Source: Clostridiaceae bacterium
Lineage (GTDB): Bacteria; Bacillota; Clostridia; DSM-8532
Direction of reading: 5' to 3'
Length of the DNA: 8,037 bases
Assembly (NCBI GenBank): GCA_012842645.1
Contig: DUSJ01000298.1
Location: 1 to 8,037, forward strand
Below are positions 5,293 through 8,037 of this stretch, one piece after another. How positions within the stretch are numbered: position 1 is the first letter of the stretch; every line of letters starts with the position of its first letter. A program made the translations under genes and the position numbers. The notes beneath the pieces were generated by a model. It was not told the DNA's origin. It ran no database searches and worked only from the letters and a program-made list of their open reading frames with translations.

Positions 5293-6465
5293 ATGGATCT
5301 ATTCCAAAAATGCTATGAGTTCACGCAAGTGAAAGAAGCCATCGAAGCCGGCATCTATCCCTATTTCCACGCTCTCCAGACAGGCCAGGACACGGTCGTG
5401 ACAATGGAAGGGCGCAGGACCATAATGATCGGATCCAACAACTATCTGGGCCTGACCTCTGATCCAAGGGTCAAGGAGGCGGCTATAAAGGCTGTAGAAA
5501 AGTACGGCTCCGGATGCAGCGGTTCCAGGTTTCTTAATGGTACTCTTGAACTGCACCTTGAGCTTGAAAGGCAGTTGGCCGAATTCCTCCATAAGGATGC
5601 ATGCATAACGTTCAGCACGGGATTCCAGACCAATCTGGGTATCATATCCGCCATTGCCGGGCGCAATGACGTAATCCTCTGCGATAAAGAAAACCATGCC
5701 AGCATATATGACGCCTGCAGGTTAAGCTATGCAACGATGATACGCTATAAGCACAATGACATGGACGATCTTGAAAAGAACCTGAAGGAAGTGCCCGAAT
5801 CCAAGGGGATACTTATCGTTACCGACGGTGTTTTCAGCATGGGCGGTGAAATCTGCAACCTGCCGAAAATAGTTGAACTGGCCAGGAAATACGGAGCGCG
5901 GATAATGGTCGACGACGCCCATGGACTCGGTGTGCTTGGCGAGCACGGGCGCGGCACCGCCGAATACTTCGGACTTGAGGATGAAGTCGACATCATCATG
6001 GGAACTTTCTCAAAATCCCTCGCGAGCCTTGGCGGTTACATGGCTGCCAGCGCGGAAGTCATAACTTATGTAAAGCATACTTCCCGTCCATTCATTTTCA
6101 GCGCATCCATACCCCCGGCTAATGCCGCTGCAGCCCTGTGCGCACTGAATATACTGAAAAGCGAACCTGAACGCGTTAAAAAACTCAAGGATATCTCGGA
6201 CTACATGCGCAGCCTGCTGCTGAAAAAGAACATACCCATAAAAGTAACCGAAACGCCGATTATTCCGGTTATGACTTACGATGATACCAGGACGTTCATA
6301 ATCTGCAAGGAGCTTTTGAATGAGGGCGTATACGTGAATCCGGTCATTTCACCCGCGGTACCCCAGGGATTCAGCATGATAAGGACCAGTTATACTGCGA
6401 CCCATACCCGTGAGCTTATGGAAGAGGCTGCGGAGAAATTCGAAAAAGTATTTTCAAGGGTATAA
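5293..6465 (+). CDS. Alpha-oxoamine synthase, serine palmitoyltransferase-like (PLP enzyme)
   Basis: This 390-residue fold-type I PLP enzyme condenses an amino acid with an acyl-CoA (or acyl-ACP), releasing CO2 to give an amino ketone. Visible landmarks: SNNYLGL (48-54), YGSGCSGSRFLNGT (71-84), FSTGFQTN (107-114), the PLP-stacking H135 in DKENHASIYD, DGVFSMGG (178-185), VDDAHGLGVLG (206-216; D207 and H210 contact PLP), the Schiff-base K241 in GTFSKSLASLGG, and FIFSASIPP (267-275). Length is normal for the family. The GTFSKSLASLGG stretch, the YKHNDM motif and TETPIIPV recall Bacteroidetes serine palmitoyltransferases; KBL and BioF usually have a GTLGKA or GTFGKA type motif there. There is no tdh (KBL partner) and no bio gene nearby. 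AAGGGG 9 nt before the ATG at 5293 supports this start; an upstream ATG at 5248 lacks a ribosome site. The fold and chemistry are sure; the acyl and amino substrates are not. Confidence 0.92.
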   Translation: MDLFQKCYEFTQVKEAIEAGIYPYFHALQTGQDTVVTMEGRRTIMIGSNNYLGLTSDPRVKEAAIKAVEKYGSGCSGSRFLNGTLELHLELERQLAEFLHKDACITFSTGFQTNLGIISAIAGRNDVILCDKENHASIYDACRLSYATMIRYKHNDMDDLEKNLKEVPESKGILIVTDGVFSMGGEICNLPKIVELARKYGARIMVDDAHGLGVLGEHGRGTAEYFGLEDEVDIIMGTFSKSLASLGGYMAASAEVITYVKHTSRPFIFSASIPPANAAAALCALNILKSEPERVKKLKDISDYMRSLLLKKNIPIKVTETPIIPVMTYDDTRTFIICKELLNEGVYVNPVISPAVPQGFSMIRTSYTATHTRELMEEAAEKFEKVFSRV

Positions 6466-6492
6466 AAGGAATAATAGATATAAGTGTATAAA

Positions 6493-6538
6493 AAACATAA
6501 AAGGCTGTTTCGTTCGAAACAGCCTTTTGGTTTTCATT
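6493..6538. terminator. Bidirectional rho-independent terminator
   Basis: A perfect 14-bp stem, AAAAGGCTGTTTCG (6499-6512) with CGAAACAGCCTTTT (6515-6528), closes on a tiny loop. Reading plus, it is followed by TTTTGGTTTTCATT; reading minus, by TTTTATGTTTTTT. It therefore ends both the oxoamine synthase transcript and the convergent abrB transcript, about 34 nt after the former's stop codon and about 12 nt after the latter's. Confidence 0.9.
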
Positions 6539-6539
6539 A

Positions 6540-6782
6540 TCAGACTTCTTTAAGCTCTTTCAGGCAATCAGGGCAGATGTTCTTGCCCTTGTAAACCTTG
6601 ATATCCTTAGCGTTATCGCAGAAAATACAAGCAGGCTCATATTTTCTTAGAATAATGGTAGCTCCGTCAACATAAATTTCCAGAGCATCCTTCTCCGCTA
6701 TATCAAGAGTCCTTCTGAGCTCGATAGGCAGCACAACTCTGCCAAGCTCGTCCACTTTTCTGACAATACCTGTTGATTTCAT
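6540..6782 (-). CDS. abrB: AbrB-family transition-state regulator with C-terminal zinc-ribbon-like tail
   Basis: This is an 80-residue DNA-binding regulator. Residues 1-48 form the swapped-hairpin AbrB domain and are nearly the same as Bacillus subtilis AbrB (STGIVRKVDELGRVV, then PIELRRTL and AEKDALEIYVD). The C-terminal half differs from the Bacillus protein: it carries C52-x2-C55 and C70-x2-C73 (CIFC and CPDC), likely a zinc ribbon for oligomerisation, a layout I recall from clostridial AbrB proteins. AbrB proteins repress post-exponential genes during growth. The start is ATG 6782, preceded by GGGGGGAG with a 4-nt spacer; an in-frame TTG one codon upstream is unlikely. It is a single-gene unit with a good promoter and terminator, divergent from the sporulation operon spmAB. 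Confidence 0.95.
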   Translation of the reverse strand: MKSTGIVRKVDELGRVVLPIELRRTLDIAEKDALEIYVDGATIILRKYEPACIFCDNAKDIKVYKGKNICPDCLKELKEV

Positions 6783-6826
6783 CAAACTCCCCCCAGTCTA
6801 TGTGTAGTTGTTTCTGTACCAATAGA

Positions 6827-6856
6827 ATAATACCATATAATTGCAGATTACGTCAA
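6827..6856 (-). promoter_or_regulatory. Sigma-A promoter of abrB
   Basis: On the minus strand TTGACG (6856-6851) lies 18 nt before TATTAT (6832-6827), preceded by TGG to give an extended -10. This is the best promoter in the window. Transcription would start near 6820, giving a leader of about 38 nt. Confidence 0.65.
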
Positions 6857-6870
6857 TAAAAATAAATCAT

Positions 6871-6900
6871 TATATTTACGATTTTTACTAATTTTTACTC
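6871..6900. repeat. Three tandem 10-bp AT-rich phased repeats
   Basis: Units read TATATTTACG, ATTTTTACTA and ATTTTTACTC on the plus strand; the last two share nine of ten bases and the first is a looser copy. The 10-bp period matches one helical turn, so proteins or bends would line up on one face. It lies just upstream of the abrB -35 and upstream of spmA, so it could be an AbrB or other regulator site, or intrinsically curved DNA. Confidence 0.5.
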
Positions 6901-7006
6901 GATACATTAATAAAGTACCCGGCTTGCAATGTGGTTTGGGAGAATAATTTCCCTGCTTATCTATTATGTATTAAGTGTGAGCTTTTGCTGCAAGGGCTGC
7001 ATCTTT

Positions 7007-7588
7007 ATGTTGAATCTTATCTGGATAATCATGATATTCGCAGGGGTCGTGACGGGCATTCTGACAGGCAGGATAAAGGAAGTCTCGGATGCGATCCTTG
7101 AAAGCTGCGTCAATTCTGTGGAATTTGTCATAACCATGCTGGGAGCCATGTGCCTGTGGACCGGCATCATGGAGGTGGCTAAAAAAGGCGGGCTTGTGGA
7201 CCTGCTGGCCCGGCTTCTGAAGGGTGTGTTCAGATACCTGTTTCCCGGTATCCCGAAAGACTATCCTGCCAATGGAGCCATTGCCATGAGCCTGAGCGCA
7301 GACCTGCTGGGGCTCGGGAACGCTGCCACCCCGCTGGGCATAGCAGCTATGAAGGAATTATCAAGCATAAACAATAACTCCCCTGTCGCCAGCAATGCAA
7401 TGGTCATGTTCGGAGTGGTGAACGCAGCCTGCATCCAGATCATCCCCACAACGGTCCTTGTCATACGCCAGCAGGCAGGGTCCGTGAACATAACATCCAT
7501 CATGCCCTGCATATGGGTAGCGTCTTTTGCATCGTTATTTTCGGGGATAGTGCTTGCAAAGCTCATGGAGAAAAAGGCTTATGTCTGA
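7007..7588 (+). CDS. spmA: Spore maturation protein A
   Basis: This is a 193-residue inner-membrane protein needed for dehydration of the spore core and hence heat resistance in Bacillus and Clostridium perfringens. It has the nucleoside-recognition (Gate) domain shared with SpmB. Visible: N-terminal hydrophobic segment MLNLIWIIMIFAG, a second at about 38-57, the family hallmark GLGNAATPLGIAAMK (102-116), and IIPTTVLVIR (145-154). Length is close to B. subtilis SpmA (196). Start choice: an in-frame ATG at 6929 would add 26 residues, but family members begin MVNIIW or similar, matching MLNLIW at 7007. The ribosome site is modest (AAGGG about 11 nt upstream). It is followed 15 nt later by spmB. 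No dacB-like gene precedes it, unlike B. subtilis. No sigma-E promoter with both hexamers was found upstream. Confidence 0.93.
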   Translation: MLNLIWIIMIFAGVVTGILTGRIKEVSDAILESCVNSVEFVITMLGAMCLWTGIMEVAKKGGLVDLLARLLKGVFRYLFPGIPKDYPANGAIAMSLSADLLGLGNAATPLGIAAMKELSSINNNSPVASNAMVMFGVVNAACIQIIPTTVLVIRQQAGSVNITSIMPCIWVASFASLFSGIVLAKLMEKKAYV

Positions 7589-7603
7589 AAGGCAGCGATA
7601 GGT

Positions 7604-8037
7604 ATGGATTTTGTATCAAACCTGATGATACCGGCGGTCATTCTGCTCATCATCATCACAGCTTATTTCAAAGGCGTCCCTGTCTTTGACGTTTTTGTGG
7701 AAGGAGCGAAAGAAGGAGCAAAGACGTCTTTCAATATCCTGCCAGTCATGGTCGGGATCATAATGGCTGTTTCGGTGCTTAACGCATCCGGGCTCATAGA
7801 CATCCTTACCGGGCTTATTGCCAGGCCGCTGAGTATGATCGGGATACCTTCCGAAACCATACCCGTGCTACTGATCAGGCCCTTTTCAGGAAGCGCTTCA
7901 TTGGGTATATTCAGCGAGCTGATAAAAAAGTACGGTCCGGATTCATATGTTGGCAGGGTTCTGTCTACCATTATGGGCTCGACCGAAACCGTCCTGTATA
8001 CCCTGGCCGTGTATTTCGGTGCTGCCAATGTGAAGAA
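7604..8037 (+). CDS. spmB: Spore maturation protein B (3' end outside window)
   Basis: This open frame starts at ATG 7604 and runs to the last base without a stop, giving at least 144 residues; family members have about 175. It has the Gate-domain features of SpmB: VFVEGAKEG (30-38), a hydrophobic segment NILPVMVGIIMAVSVL, IRPFSGSASLG, KKYGPDSYVGR, and GSTETVLYTLAVYFGA near the edge, all matching B. subtilis SpmB. It acts with SpmA in the spore-forming cell's membrane. An AAAGG ribosome site (7588-7592) overlaps the end of the spmA stop codon, so the two genes are translated from one mRNA. The C-terminus is cut by the window edge, not broken. Confidence 0.93.
   Translation, partial: MDFVSNLMIPAVILLIIITAYFKGVPVFDVFVEGAKEGAKTSFNILPVMVGIIMAVSVLNASGLIDILTGLIARPLSMIGIPSETIPVLLIRPFSGSASLGIFSELIKKYGPDSYVGRVLSTIMGSTETVLYTLAVYFGAANVK

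Noticed and set aside
5293..6465. Firm naming of the synthase as kbl or bioF
   Set aside because: The general fold matches all oxoamine synthases, but the active-site stretch is serine-palmitoyltransferase-like and neither tdh nor biotin genes are adjacent, so no symbol was assigned.
6901..6908. GATACATT as a sporulation sigma-E -10 element for spmA
   Set aside because: No -35 with the right sequence is found 13-15 nt upstream; the nearest TATATTT is about 23 nt away.
6938..6953. GGGA and TCCC inverted repeat upstream of spmA
   Set aside because: Only four base pairs around an 8-nt gap; expected by chance.
6929..7006. N-terminal extension of spmA from the ATG at 6929
   Set aside because: It would add 26 residues not seen in the family; the ATG at 7007 aligns with known SpmA starts.
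1..8037. Insertion sequence, prophage, CRISPR array, toxin-antitoxin or defence system
   Set aside because: No transposase, integrase, Cas, repeat-spacer pattern or restriction gene is present; the AbrB-domain protein is a transition-state regulator and has no toxin partner beside it.

Overview
The window looks like chromosomal DNA from an anaerobic, spore-forming Firmicute, most likely a clostridium. The evidence is a clear spmA-spmB pair (spore maturation), an AbrB-type transition-state regulator with a four-cysteine tail, strong purine-rich ribosome binding sites, AT-rich intergenic gaps with -10 elements of the TGn (extended) type, and moderate-GC coding regions. I cannot name the species from the sequence. 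There is no sign of a transposon, phage, CRISPR array, tRNA or rRNA.

Layout. Positions 25-2204 (minus strand) hold a two-component system in the order response regulator then sensor kinase, 14 nt or so apart and surely one transcript. Positions 2482-3900 (minus) hold an NCS2/AzgA-type purine permease with its own strong terminator (2402-2450) and a roughly 280-nt upstream region rich in dyads. Positions 4179-5012 (minus) hold a short-chain dehydrogenase/reductase (SDR). Divergent from it, positions 5293-6465 (plus) encode an alpha-oxoamine synthase whose motifs resemble bacterial serine palmitoyltransferases more than KBL or BioF. A perfect 14-bp bidirectional hairpin terminator (6499-6528) separates it from the convergent abrB (6540-6782, minus). 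Divergent from abrB, spmA (7007-7588) and spmB (7604 to beyond the window edge) run on the plus strand as an operon.

How the parts may fit together. The abrB/spm end is stationary-phase and sporulation biology: an AbrB family repressor facing a spore-core maturation operon across a shared regulatory gap that carries three 10-bp phased AT-rich repeats. The SDR and the oxoamine synthase share a divergent promoter region. A synthase that condenses an amino acid with an acyl-CoA and a ketone reductase are the first two steps of long-chain-base (sphingoid) synthesis, so a sphingolipid-like or amino-ketone pathway is the most interesting reading, but it is an inference from neighbourhood and motifs. 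The two-component system and the purine permease look like independent housekeeping or adaptive units.

Nothing here is clearly a new system. The best leads are the synthase/SDR pair, the purine permease upstream region (PurBox-like half-sites and an operator-like dyad, with no purine riboswitch consensus), and the phased repeats between abrB and spmA.
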